Under the pieces are notes generated by a model. It ran no database searches and had not been told where the DNA came from. It saw only the letters and a program-made list of their open reading frames with translations. Below are positions 54,201 to 62,600 of a stretch of DNA of 64,000 bases, piece by piece. The stretch comes from Stercorarius parasiticus (Eukaryota > Chordata > Aves > Charadriiformes > Stercorariidae): positions 97,536-161,535 of the forward strand of contig VWZL01001363.1 in assembly GCA_013396915.1 (NCBI GenBank), in the 5' to 3' direction. Numbering within the stretch: the first letter of the stretch is position 1; every line of letters starts with the position of its first letter. The position numbers and the translations under genes are program-made.

Positions 54201-55122
54201 GTTAGGTGTAGGAATGTCACCTGGGCCAGAGGGAGGGGTCTCAGAGCAGGGCGGTTCTCCACAGCTGGCTATGCTGCCTTTTGGCAGCTTGCCCTCCTAG
54301 TTGACAGTGCTTCTGGACTGGAGTGAGCCACGTGAACTGGAGATGAAATGTTCTTGGAGACTCCCATAATAGGAGGGCCCGAGGCCCCAAAATGTGTTCT
54401 TCAGGGTATCTGACTGTGGAGGCCTGGCAGACCCTACACCTCTGCAGCAGCTGTGCTGCCCTCCAGCAAAGCAAGCGAACTCCACACGCATCTGCAGTCT
54501 AGGGGCATGCTTAGATATTTTTTCCTTTTCCACTAAAAATATACCCTGTGAAGAAAGGGGATTTTTCTTTTTTNATATATCCAGCATCTACACTTAACTA
54601 ACAACACTTACATTTTACTTGCAAGATGTGCAATAAGTTGGTGAATTTGGGCAAAGCCTGTACTTGGCTTTGGTTTTCTCTGCCCGTATTCTGGTACGGT
54701 AACAAAAGGCAATGGAAGTGAATGAAGTTAGCACATCCTTTACAAGCTTAGATTTCAAGACATAAATCACTCTAAAGCAATGTTAATCTAAGTTTAAAAG
54801 CAGGGTCTTTTGATATAGTTTCAGAGCTCCTCAAGATAGGCATTTCAGCTTCACTGCATGGCCCCATGAGAAGGATACGTGTGATATTTATTTGTTATAA
54901 ATGTCTTGTATTACTTTTAAAACACAGTGACATGCCTGTAATTTTTAAGACCTGAAAAGCAAAAATTATTTCTGTCTTTTGTAGGACGGTAGTTTGTTTC
55001 ATCTACAAACCCAGAAGTGCGTACAAGCCCAGTCAAACGCTCACAATGGTAACCCAGCACCATTATTACGACCGTGTACCAACTCGGACTACCAAAAATG
55101 GTTCTTCAAAGAAAGAAGTTGA
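8798..55122 (+). CDS. GALNT12: Polypeptide N-acetylgalactosaminyltransferase 12 (ten coding exons)
   Basis: The enzyme moves GalNAc from UDP-GalNAc to Ser/Thr of mucin-type proteins in the Golgi, the first step of O-glycan synthesis; family GT27. The ten exons join in one frame. Counting residues from the first codon after the N at 8837, the product has 532 residues: stem (1-50), the conserved start of the catalytic region (QINIYLSDR, 51-59), a GT-A catalytic domain with DCH at 177-179 as the DxH metal motif, WGGEN at 284-288 and the third metal-ligand His at about 312 (VGHVF), then a ricin-B lectin domain from about 400 with a QKW motif at 524-526. Another 13 residues precede the N. The sum of 545 is some 36 short of the human enzyme (581), and the missing part includes the membrane anchor. 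GALNT12 rather than another family member is chosen from the near-identical match to the remembered human sequence, including [10 protein letters not shown]. Bases between the exon entries are introns. Confidence 0.96.
11499..11553 (+). repeat. T-rich low-complexity tract
   Basis: Runs of T broken by GTTTTG and GTTG units form a simple low-complexity tract. On the other strand it would look like a degraded poly-A tail, but no retroelement body is recognisable beside it. Confidence 0.8.
12402..12484. repeat. TG/TA microsatellite
   Basis: A GTGTGTGTATGT core passes into TATATG and ACATATA units. It is an interrupted dinucleotide repeat, and its translation in the frame starting at 12407 has no meaning as protein. 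Confidence 0.8.
12640..12860 (-). mobile_element. CR1 LINE fragment, 3' end, old copy
   Basis: Reading on the + strand, the piece has the familiar antisense CR1 order: AGAATGACAGAGGTTAGAAG, then CCAACCTCCTGCTGGGAGCA, then CAACAGCCTCTCTGGGCACC, with many substitutions and small deletions. The element therefore points leftward with its 3' end near 12640. The right edge is blurred by divergence. Lacking most of the element, it is a dead 5'-truncated copy, as is usual for CR1. Confidence 0.75.
16412..16456 (-). mobile_element. Very short CR1 3' tail fragment
   Basis: About 45 bases match the antisense CR1 terminus: ATAGAATGACAGGGGTTGG followed by AAGGGACCTCTGGAGATCAT. The similarity ends abruptly at CCCGGG. 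It may be a strongly truncated insertion, or the remaining end of a larger copy. Its orientation is opposite to the larger CR1 copy that starts about 520 bases to the right. Confidence 0.65.
16975..17476 (+). mobile_element. CR1 LINE, 3' portion with remnant of the ORF2 C-terminus
   Basis: The open frame at 17014-17271 contains [20 protein letters not shown] and [19 protein letters not shown], the hallmark end of the CR1 reverse transcriptase ORF. Further on come the phrases GGCGCTGGAACGGACTGGCC and AAGGCCAGGCTGGATGGGGC and the tail GGTCCCTTCCAACTCTAACC, then ATTCTATGA at 17467-17475, the CR1-type terminal octamer. The copy is 5'-truncated, carries frame breaks after 17271 and cannot move. 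It is the best preserved CR1 in the window. Confidence 0.93.
22516..22570. repeat. Compound (TA)n(CA)n(TA)n microsatellite
   Basis: A TA run passes into a CA run and back into a TA run, ending in GTATATATATAT. The TA arms flank the CA core almost symmetrically, so the tract can fold on itself. It sits about 670 bases before exon 2. Length variation between individuals is expected. Confidence 0.88.
23242..23411 (+). CDS. GALNT12: GALNT12 exon 2
   Basis: The acceptor is TTTTCTTACAG and the donor GTAGGA. The exon completes Leu from exon 1 and then encodes [20 protein letters not shown] through ILVDDYSDK, the start of the GT-A fold with the [16 protein letters not shown] nucleotide-sugar region. 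It is 170 nt long, ending in phase 1. The donor departs from consensus at +4 and +6. Confidence 0.96.
23412..24104 (+). other. GALNT12 intron 2 (693 nt)
   Basis: The shortest intron of the gene. It contains no recognised repeat or second gene. The acceptor is GATTTGTTACAG. Short length together with a non-ideal donor could allow some intron retention, but stops in the intron would truncate the protein. Confidence 0.9.
24105..24294 (+). CDS. GALNT12: GALNT12 exon 3 (DxH metal-binding motif)
   Basis: It encodes [18 protein letters not shown], then [18 protein letters not shown] and [21 protein letters not shown] is the DxH motif that holds the metal ion and UDP-GalNAc; the middle Cys, where many GALNTs have Ser, is as I recall human GALNT12. 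The run CHCECHEG is a useful marker of this paralogue. Length is 190 nt, ending in phase 2 at donor GTGAGG. Confidence 0.97.
24295..27574 (+). other. GALNT12 intron 3 (3.3 kb)
   Basis: The intron contains an A-rich low-complexity tract at 24921-24962 and a small tandem duplication near 25828-25886 built around ATCTCTAAGGG. A doubled CCTGATGCATCC lies near 27375-27400. Open frames are short and show no family match. The acceptor is AACATGCTAG, with a modest pyrimidine tract CCCTTTTCTTTT just upstream. Confidence 0.85.
24921..24962. repeat. A-rich low-complexity tract
   Basis: A runs are broken by single C, G or T bases. It resembles an eroded poly-A tract, but no retrotransposed body or target-site duplication is evident upstream. 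Confidence 0.75.
27575..27760 (+). CDS. GALNT12: GALNT12 exon 4
   Basis: It encodes [39 protein letters not shown] and [15 protein letters not shown] up to SKTDVI. This is the middle of the catalytic domain, including the acceptor-side loop after the FTWH motif. Length is 186 nt with the same phase (2) at both ends, so skipping would keep the frame and delete 62 residues. The donor is GTTAAT, weaker than the others. Confidence 0.97.
27761..30111 (+). other. GALNT12 intron 4 (2.35 kb)
   Basis: AT-rich intron with A/T homopolymers near 28743, 28818 and 29561. I see no repeat family and no extra gene. The end carries two consecutive acceptor-like sites, at 30089-30090 and 30110-30111, each with a good pyrimidine tract (see findings). 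Confidence 0.85.
30112..30229 (+). CDS. GALNT12: GALNT12 exon 5 (WGGEN motif)
   Basis: The exon completes Arg and encodes [20 protein letters not shown] then [19 protein letters not shown]. The PTMAGG and WGGEN segments form the Gal/GalNAc-T signature of GT27 enzymes, where the WGGE acid region shapes the active site. It is 118 nt long, ends in phase 0 and uses donor GTAAGT. Confidence 0.97.
30230..35385 (+). other. GALNT12 intron 5 (5.2 kb)
   Basis: No CR1 copy or coding exon recognised. The middle (about 32800-33650) is strongly AT-rich. The intron ends with a usable acceptor CAATTCTTTGTTCAG. A short, degraded A/T element could be missed by eye. Confidence 0.8.
35386..35562 (+). CDS. GALNT12: GALNT12 exon 6
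   Basis: It begins [20 protein letters not shown], followed by [20 protein letters not shown] and [19 protein letters not shown]. The His in VGHVF corresponds to the third metal ligand known in GALNT family structures. WQCGG continues the WGGEN motif across the splice junction. The exon is 177 nt and phase 0 at both ends, with donor GTGAGT. Confidence 0.97.
35786..35816. repeat. (GAAT)n tetranucleotide repeat
   Basis: AATG repeated about four times and then drifting into AATAAATGAAAG. Short and partly decayed. Confidence 0.75.
36098..36140. repeat. A-rich tract with C interruptions
   Basis: AAAACC, AAAACAAAA and AACAAAACA units give a low-complexity A-rich region. No retroelement body is evident. 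Confidence 0.75.
38178..38309 (+). CDS. GALNT12: GALNT12 exon 7 (end of catalytic domain)
   Basis: It encodes [39 protein letters not shown] and GFFGM. The [15 protein letters not shown] segment is the conserved helix at the close of the GALNT catalytic domain, before the linker to the lectin domain. The exon is 132 nt and phase 0 at both ends, with donor GTACGT. Confidence 0.97.
39393..39451. promoter_or_regulatory. Three iterated TTCCCAnnGGGA dyads, possible transcription-factor cluster
   Basis: TTCCCATAGGGAG, TTCCCACGGGGAATTG and CTCCCACAGGGAG follow one another at roughly 20-23 base steps. Each is a near-palindrome. The middle unit contains TTCCCACG, the consensus for RBPJ/CSL, and the spacing within the dyad also recalls BCL6 or EBF-like sites. 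No binding data can be inferred, so the role is a guess. Confidence 0.35.
41228..41418 (+). mobile_element. CR1 LINE fragment, 3' end, with internal deletion
   Basis: The + strand reads AAGGAAGAAATTTTTTACAA, then GAGGCACTGGAACAGG, then jumps to GCTCAAGGTCAGGTTGGATG and ends GGTCCCTTCCAGCCCAAACC followed by ATTCTGTGG and ATGATTCTG. The text between GGAACAGG and CTCAAGG, which in complete copies holds the CCCAGAGAAGTTGTGG region, is absent. The copy is short, dead and near its 3' terminus. Confidence 0.88.
43180..43213. repeat. Poly-C tract followed by a six-base N gap
   Basis: About two dozen C residues with one A precede ACAG and six N, after which comes an A run. Polymerase or base-caller failure at the C tract is the likely reason for the gap, so the true length here is unknown. 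Such C tracts can form i-motifs, with a G-quadruplex on the other strand. Confidence 0.88.
46669..46782 (+). CDS. GALNT12: GALNT12 exon 8 (start of lectin domain)
   Basis: It encodes [41 protein letters not shown] fills the place of the CLD motif and CHGMGQNQ with the next exon's FFEY gives the QxF/W position of the first (alpha) ricin-B repeat. The lectin domain guides the enzyme to substrates that already carry GalNAc. The exon is 114 nt, phase 0, with donor GTAAGA. Confidence 0.97.
47200..47213 (-). promoter_or_regulatory. Candidate CTCF binding site
   Basis: The reverse complement reads CCAGCAGAGGGAGC, matching the CTCF core CCASYAGRKGGCRS at 13 of 14 positions by my count. The mismatch is A for C near the 3' end. 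The site may also belong to an ancient repeat that carries such cores. It is only a motif match. Confidence 0.4.
49915..51619 (+). other. Unexplained chain of + strand open frames in intron 8
   Basis: Open frames of 147, 90, 75 and 84 codons occur at 49915-50358, 50522-50794, 51069-51296 and 51365-51619. The first reads like ordinary soluble protein, with stretches such as [17 protein letters not shown] and [18 protein letters not shown]; the last includes [19 protein letters not shown]. They are in different frames, interrupted by stops and by the CR1 fragment. I recognise no family. A decayed processed pseudogene, a lineage-specific exon cluster or chance are all possible; I would not annotate a gene. 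Confidence 0.25.
50788..50936 (-). mobile_element. CR1 LINE fragment with internal deletion at an N
   Basis: The + strand opens with TCATAGAATCATAGAATTGC and GGTTGGAACGGACCTTTCAG, the antisense CR1 3' terminus. After the N at 50846 it jumps to CTCTGGACTCGCTCCAGCAC and GGGCCCAAAACTGGACACAG, which in a full copy lie several hundred bases deeper. The 3' end is at the left, so the element points leftward. The N exactly at the break suggests an assembly collapse rather than, or as well as, a true deletion. Confidence 0.88.
52144..52299 (+). CDS. GALNT12: GALNT12 exon 9 (middle of lectin domain)
   Basis: It encodes [40 protein letters not shown] and [12 protein letters not shown], the second (beta) repeat of the ricin-B fold with its Cys pair (EIC and LCQ). 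The exon is 156 nt, phase 0 at both ends, with donor GTAAGT. The stretch before PENQKF is slightly longer than the human protein as I recall it. Confidence 0.97.
52300..54984 (+). other. GALNT12 intron 9 (2.7 kb)
   Basis: A pyrimidine-rich part lies at 52560-52910. A 101-codon + strand open frame at 53786-54091 is reported as a finding. A single N sits at 54574 after a T run. No repeat family is recognised. The acceptor is TTTCTGTCTTTTGTAG. Confidence 0.84.
54985..55122 (+). CDS. GALNT12: GALNT12 exon 10 (end of lectin domain, stop codon)
   Basis: It encodes [39 protein letters not shown] and FFKERS, then TGA at 55120-55122. This is the third (gamma) ricin-B repeat with KCVQA and the QKW motif. 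The protein ends in ERS; the human one, as I recall, ends in ERML, so the last residue or two differ. Confidence 0.97.
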   Translation, partial: DGSLFHLQTQKCVQAQSNAHNGNPAPLLRPCTNSDYQKWFFKERS

Positions 55123-56775
55123 TCCAGATGTCATCTAGGATATAGCTGAATACGAAGATGTTCTCTTTCTAGTCAGCAGTTAGTCAGCCTTTTCAAAATC
55201 ATCACCTAAGTGATACATTTTTGTATGGAAAGAACTGTAATTAGTTTACAAGCCTTGAATTTTGTTTTCTGGAGCATTAAACGGCACTAAGCATTGAGAG
55301 CTACATAAAGTAAGTGGTGTGGTTATATCGTGCCACAGAATCTGCTCCTCTTCTCTTTATTTGGCAGCTACATAACTGCTTCTGAAGTGTCTTAGGTTCT
55401 TTTCACAAGTGACAATGTATTTTTTTAAATCTACTGTGTGAAAGTAAGGCAGTCAAAATAATTGCACTAATGTTATCTGCTAGTAACTTAAAATGTTTAT
55501 TTTTCTACTAAAACATTCTGCAGTTGGGCCTTTTGACAGATACTAGTTAATAATTCTTCTTTTAAATACCAAGAAGGTGAATGTAGGCCACATTCTGACG
55601 TAAGTCACTACCACAAAACCCTCGCTGAAGACAGTGTGGATTTGCACATGAAGGCAGAGTAGGTCTGCATGTTTTTGCACAAATAACGATCTAGATGCGT
55701 ACAGATTGCACATGCTTGACAATGCTATACATAAAATGTTGCGACAATTTTAGATGCTCGTGGCACTTGCCAAGTTTCTAATCACGCTTAAGTCTGGTTT
55801 TGGAGTAAAATGGGGATTTTCTCATTTTTCTTAAAGAAACAATATTTGAAGGTGATGCTCTGGGAAAAACTATTTGGATTCACGTGGATCTAGCTATGCA
55901 GCTGTGTCACAGACTGCATGACTGACTTTAACATTATGTGGATTTTCAACGTGCATCAAACTTTCAAGATCAGACCTAGCAATAATTCTTTTGACAAATT
56001 TCGAAATTACAGTTAGAAAAAACCTAATCTAAGAAATGATATCTTTCATTAAATTGTGTTTAAATGGTTCATATAAAAATTATTATATGAACAAAAATGA
56101 TTTTGCGACTAATTGACATGCTATGCACCTGATGTTAATGGAAAAATAATTGTCTTTCAGATATAACTTGCATTTTGTCTAGGAGCTCCTTTTCTGCTAA
56201 GTTGGTTGTGTAAACACATAGAGTCCTATTGAAAACATGGGGTTTGATCTGCAGCGGTACAAGATGTTTTCTGCTGTGGTGTGTGAAATCTGCCTTACCC
56301 AGCCAGACAAGTAGTGTGTATAGCAATATATTTGGTCGTTGACCACCATCATTACAATGTTGATTAAAATGGTTTCAGCTCATAAGGGAAGTTTCTTTCT
56401 ATATCAGCTGGAGGCATGCTTGTGTGTAGAAGCATGAAGATTTCAATGTATTGCCCCTCAGTTTCAACCTTTTTCCCCTCCCTTTAGTTTTGGATGTATT
56501 CTGCTATTTGCCTTTGTTCATGTTTTCTATAAATAATGTACAGCCTTTTCTTTGAATCCTCATAAGCTCATGCCATTTTGGCATACCTATTTATATGATT
56601 AGGGTGTGGGGGGAGGGGTTCCTGCCTGTAGGAGATGCGTATGTAGGTTCTTCCAAGGTTCTTCTAAACCCGTGTAGGTAGAATGTTTTTGTGAGCACCT
56701 TTAATGTTTTGTCTCTGTGGGCTGGACTGTTGAAAATGATGTTAGAATTAATAAAATATTTTGTGATTCAGTAGA
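55123..56775 (+). other. GALNT12 3' untranslated region
   Basis: About 1.65 kb of AT-rich sequence follows the stop without any recognised repeat. A possible early poly-A signal ATTAAA lies at 55276-55281, and the main signal at 56750. The end near 56770-56775 is inferred from the usual 15-25 base distance; transcript data would fix it. Confidence 0.75.
56750..56755 (+). terminator. Polyadenylation signal AATAAA for GALNT12
   Basis: A canonical AATAAA is followed about 20 bases later by GTAGAGTGGGAACTGTC and then a T-rich run (56797-56809), the expected GU/U-rich downstream element. It is the strongest such arrangement after the stop codon. Confidence 0.8.
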
Positions 56776-59140
56776 GTGGGAACTGTCTTTACAACTTCTT
56801 TTTTTTTCTTATGGTCAGTCGTTTTCTTTTAATCATTTCTCTCATCTCTTAGGCTCTGATCCCTAGATGCAGCACCTGGGAGAAGACAGCTTTATTTTAC
56901 AGTCTCTCACATTCCTTTTCCTGAACTCAGTAATTCTTCTGTTCACCTGCTAGCAGCAGTGGTGTGCGCTTTGCGGAGCCACAAATCAAAACTGGGTGGC
57001 TGCATGAGAGAACCGTGAGAGATCCAGCAACACAGCAAGGTTTTTCTCTTCATTTCTGCTTTGCCTTCTTGACTGTTTAAGTTAATGAGAGCCCAACTAT
57101 TACAATTGTAGACAAAACTCTTGTTGACCTCCCATGGTCAATGCGGTTTTCTTAGTTTTGAGACTTCAAGATTTCATCACCAAGTGGTGGTATGCAAGTG
57201 AAACTTGGTAATTACAAATTACTTTCCATATGTCTTCCCATTCTGCACTTGTTTAGAGGGAAGTATTGATGTTTTGGGCTTCTACTTACATGCAGCTGAA
57301 CTGTTTTCTCATACACCAGCAAACCTGCTAGCCTGGGTTGAATATTTGCTCGGCAAGCACACTTATGTTGAGTTCAAAAGCAGACACTGAATGAAGCAAC
57401 GTCACCAGCTTGCTCCTGCTATGTTGGCCTGTTAGTCCATCTACTTACCACTTTTGTCCTTGAGATCCTTTTCTTCTTCTCAGCTCACTAGACTTGTATT
57501 AATGTCTGGCTTCAGGTTTGGAGGGTGAAGGACTCCATCAAGCGTCTGAGTAGCAATGCACATCTTCAAACTTCCTTTTGCAGGAGGTCAGGGCTACCTG
57601 CTGAGAAATGGACTGTGGACTTCAGGCTTCTCCTCAGCAGAGAAGGGTCTGGATGCCTCACAGAAATGGAAAAATTGGAGGACTTCTGTCGCAAATTGAT
57701 ACTTCATCTGGTTCTGGCCTCCTAGGGCTCTCTTTGAAACAGAGAGAGAGGAATGTTTTCCACATGGTACGAATCAAGAACCAGTAGGTCCCCCCTTTCT
57801 TAGTATCCATCTTCCTGTTATACTTAGACCTATGTGTTTCTTTTCCCTTTTGCCACTAACCATGTGAAGCACCCATAAAACCAAAACTTGCAACTCAAGC
57901 TTATTGATAACCTTAGATTAAAATAATGGGATGCTGGCAGTGCAAACTGGGAAGTCTCAAGAGTCCTCCTTCCATTTTGTATCATCACTCCGTTCAAAAC
58001 AAGAAAGGACATTTTTTAAATATAGAGAGATCAACTGAACAAATTGTCCTAAGAAGGTATTGTCCCAGTGCCACAGTACGCTGTATAAAATTGTAGGGTA
58101 GAGATGATGAAATCTGTCTTCCAAATGGATTTTATTCCTTCATCATTGCCTAGCTGTGAATACAACCCCTCCCAGGTTTACTGCCCATTTTTAGACATTA
58201 TACTGGATCGGTGTGATTCTGTGTTCTCCCAGGTTCCTTTCCTTCCCGTTATCTGATGTTCCTTGGGTATCCCCAGGTATGGGGCCTATTTGACACTGCT
58301 GAGGCACAAAAGATTAAGCCAGGAGAAGTACTTCACAAAACTGAACTGTGCAAAATGTTTTCCCAGTTCTCCATATCCTGTGCCGAATACACCTCATAAG
58401 TGGAATAGTAATATGCAAGGAGTCTTTAACCTTTAATAAATTACCTGATGGCATTATCTCCAAAATGAGAATTTGGCGTTGTAAGTACTGATTGAACTTC
58501 CTGATTTTTTTGGAATAAAAAAAAAAATCGTAATTAAAAAAAATTGTCATTTAAAAAACTGTTTATTTCTTAGTCTTTGTATTCCTTTATAAAAAAAAAA
58601 AAGAAGAAAAATAATTGCAATACAGATCGCAGTCTGGTGCCTAATGCTTCATCGTATTTCTTTGAACTCATCAGGTAACTGTTTTGTCATTTTTTTTTTC
58701 TTTTACTCTTCCACTGTTCTCCTTCCATTTAAACATTGTGGGTCTTCTACATGGGCTAGAACTTAGTGGATTTCCACTTCAACAGAAGAATGTATATGAA
58801 CCTTCCTTCTAAGAAATAAACTGCTAAAACCTTTGTATGTGCAGTCTTGACTGAACCTTTATGATGGAATTGTCAAGAGTTTACACAAACGCCCTGGAAC
58901 AACAGTCGTCATTGTATACGCATTGGACAACATGAATTAGAAGCAGTATTTCTTGCTAGCTCTGCTGAAACAAAGACTAAAAACTGTGTTCAATTTTTGT
59001 TATATTTATAGGAAGTGATACGATTTTACTGGAAGGGGAAATTCATGCTGGTTGGTAACAGCGGGACTGATGGGATTGTGCTCCTATTCCTTATGTATGA
59101 AAACACAGGCAGTTACACAGTGATACTGCTGGGTTGGTAA

Positions 59141-59412
59141 TTCACAGAATCACAGAATGGTCGGGGTTGGAAGGGACCTCTGGAAATCATCTAGACCAAC
59201 CCCCCTGCCAGAGCAGGGTCACCCAGAGCAAGTTGCACAGGAAGGCATCCAGGCGGGTTTTGAATGTCTCCAGAGACGGAAACTCCACCACCTCTCTGGG
59301 CAGCCTGTTCCAGTGCTCTGCCACCCTCATAGTAAAGAAGTTCCTCCTCATGTTTAGATGGAATTTCCTATGTTCAAGTTTGTGTCCGTTACCCCCTTGT
59401 CCTTTCAAACTC
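59141..59412 (-). mobile_element. CR1 LINE, 3' end with ORF2 tail
   Basis: The + strand begins TTCACAGAATCACAGAATGG and GGTTGGAAGGGACCTCTGG, then runs antisense through the element. The reverse translation gives [20 protein letters not shown] and [20 protein letters not shown], the classic CR1 ORF2 C-terminus. The copy is rather well preserved and short, so it is probably younger than the copy at 12640. It is 5'-truncated and immobile. Confidence 0.94.
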
Positions 59413-59621
59413 TGATGTTCCTTTAATTCCATTTGGCTCTCTTAAAGCCTTTAGACTGGGAAATTTGAAGTTGAGCTTTGTTCTGATACCCTGATATAAA
59501 GACATAGCAGTCAAGATGTCTAGAGAGCCTGTAGGATCATACAGTTGTGTATATATGCTTGCAGCTGTGGGGTTTTTGGCAGTGTTTGAGAATGCTGTAT
59601 AGGCTCATAGCAAAGACAAAA

Positions 59622-59661
59622 TTCCCACCTATCTCAGCAACTTAGCTGAGATAGGTGGGAA
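59622..59661. repeat. Perfect inverted repeat, 17-bp arms, 6-base loop
   Basis: The left arm TTCCCACCTATCTCAGC (59622-59638) is the exact reverse complement of the right arm GCTGAGATAGGTGGGAA (59645-59661), with loop AACTTA. It would form a strong hairpin in DNA or RNA. It is not part of a CR1 copy, and no terminator role applies in a vertebrate. Confidence 0.92.
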
Positions 59662-62600
59662 AGTCCTTGGGAGGGAGGGAAGAGAGGGATCGTGGAGCTC
59701 CCCCTATTCTGTTGGGGTGCTAGCAGTTGACTGCAACAGCAATAGCTGGGTTGGAATTAGTGCATTGCAGTATTCTTCCACTCCCCATTTACAGAAGAAA
59801 ACAATTATGTATGTATATGCAGTACTAAAATTACTATGCCTAGATCAACAGTTTTCAATCTTTTTTTTTCAATCCATTACTCACTGACATTTATATGAAT
59901 AGACAAAGCCTGTTTAGACCAGTCCTAGTCAGCACCAACAGGAATGACGTGGCTGTAGATGACATACTTTTAGAGGCTTCCAGGATTTCCAAAGGGGGTT
60001 GGAGACAAAAACAGGGCAGGACCTTCTCAGTGAATTCTCCCAACTCCAAAAGCAAGAAAAAGAAGATGGAAGATGCAGGAAGCAAGTTACTGGCCTGACA
60101 TGTAGTGTGACATTTCGTGTAGCATCAGACCATCTCCCAGAGTGGGAGAGGACTTGCAGCAGATGCAATTTCTTTCTTGGTGGTAAGGGAAAAATAAGTT
60201 TTCTGAGTTTCTTGAACTTCCCCATGCTCTGAAGGTGTTTAACTTGCAGCTGAAGAAAAAAGTGGTCAAGGGGGTCATACCAGTACAGATACTTAGACTT
60301 GAAATACATGAATTAGGTACTCTGTGATGAGCAAATATAAAGAATGTATAAAGAACAAAAATGTTAACTGTGCATACACTGGGAGAAGACTTAGTAATAG
60401 CTGGGAGAAACTGGAAATGATCATTAGCAGGAAGATATTTGACATAACCTTTTACTGAACTATAGTTGAAGGATTCACGTGATTGCAACGCTGAGGTGAC
60501 TGGGTAACATTTGATTTTGGAGCAAAGAGAACAGGATTTACAATTCTTGTGAACTGATATTTTAGCCAACAAGGAATAATAAGGTACAGAGGGTGTCTGG
60601 TGTAGACCACCAAATAAGAATATAAAGCCTTTTTGCATAACAGATAAAGGATGCATGCTGCTTTACAGGATTTCATCCTAGGGGACATACTTTACTGATT
60701 TCATGGTAGCAAAACATTCTGGGGATTTCTTAGGAAAAAAAAAAGGCAGCTGGGCAGGTGGCGGTGCCTGACACAATCTTTAATGAGCCGTTTGGTGCAA
60801 TTCTCCTTTAGGCCTCCTTTTATTTAAAATGAGCTGTTACCTGGGCATCTGTTATGCATAAACAAAGGATAATACCTATGAAAGAAGAAATTTCTCAGTG
60901 CCGAGAATTGGAAAGAAGCAGGGTTTACAAAATCTAACTATATCTATACATCATGTTGAAAACTTACAACATGAAAGCTTTCAATAGGATTGCAAATGAA
61001 ATATTTTAAAATGTCAGAAATATAGTTCTTTGTTAAATCTAAATTTAGCCTCAGTGCATCTATTACGGTATTGTCTTTAATTACATTATTTTCTTGCATT
61101 ATGTTCCCTGTTTTTTTTTTTTACAAAAGATGTGGAAACTGTTTTTATGCCTCACTGAGGGAGGATTTTGAGAGGCTTACTTTGCCTAATCCTCATTGTT
61201 CAATATATGGCCTTATTTACTTCTCCATAGTATATCCCTAGCCTGAAGAATAAAGGTTATTTTCCTAGCTTTTTTTATGGAACTTGAATGTCACAGTGTC
61301 TTAGTGCTTCCCAAATATTTATTACTCTATCTTCACAATATGACCATGAAGGAAGAGGACCCCCTGTTTTACTGACAGCGAATGCAGTGACAAAAAGATT
61401 AAAGTCAGAAGTACCATACCACATTATTAAATAGTGTAATTTGAAGTGTAGCTTTGCTTGGTTTAAATGATACCCAGCAATACTCCAGACTTCTGCACTT
61501 CAGATAGGGGAGCTGGGGTTCATTGGACCAAAGGTGGTCACCTTCAAACCAGAAACACACATACAGATGACTGGCACCCCAGGGTTCCCATTACGCCCAG
61601 GATGATGTACTGAAAGGATCTCCTGCCAAGTGCCCCAACAATGAGGAAGCCCCGTCAGAGACTACCCCTGAGAAATCTGCCTTAGCTTTTTGGGCAAACG
61701 GGTAAATCTTGGTCTCCTGGGCCTACTTTTGGAACTGTTTTTGTACTCCATGGCCAACATTAGCTCCATAACATAGCACTCCCCAGGTGTGTTTCTTTGA
61801 CCTGTTTCCCCAGCATCCGACTTCCCGGTGCTCTGCGCGGGCACCAGCGGTGGCTGGGCTCTGCCTCCCACGCGAGGGCAAGCCTCCAGCTTTACGCTGA
61901 GTAGAATTGGACAATAACTCTTTCTGACCCGTGCTTGGAAAGAAGCAGGGAGATGCATTTGATTCTTAAAATAACAAAGGGACATTTGCTGCTGCATCAG
62001 CAACAAAGAAGGATGTCAAGCAGTTGCTAGTAATATTCAAGGTATCAATTCTGTTGTACCACATAACTTGGACTCCAGCTTTCTTTCAGAAAGACGGAGT
62101 TCTCAAAAACTGGGAAGTTGCTTTAAAAAAAAACTTAGAAAGCTGATGACATTCCAGAGACAGTGTGAGTGCATGTGTTAATATACTGCCAATATTGTAA
62201 AATGATAACAAAAGTGATCCAAGTAACTGTAGTCCTGATAGCCAAGTACTGGAGAAAATCACAGAATGATACAAGCAGTGAAGAATGATTTTCTGTGGAA
62301 CAGATTTTGACAAACAAACTTGGTATCTATGGCAGATCAGGTTGAAAATGGTGAAACATCATTTAGCATATGAAATTCCAATTAAAAATAACATTCTACA
62401 AAATCAATATGGCACCTATTCCTGTTGGCATCCTAGGAAGATCTGTTCTTGGTGTCATGATACTTTCTGGAGGAAAGTAAGTTACTAATAAGTTTGCAGA
62501 AAAAAAAGCACATAGTTTTATTTATCCTAATTCAAGATCAGGTGCACAGGAGCAAAGAAGTAGGTCGTGCTTTTAGGGAGAATGGATCCAAAACATGGTG

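Noticed and set aside
61662..62006. 114-codon reverse frame in the 3' intergenic region
   Set aside because: No family resemblance, and adjacent frames are similarly open; probably chance.
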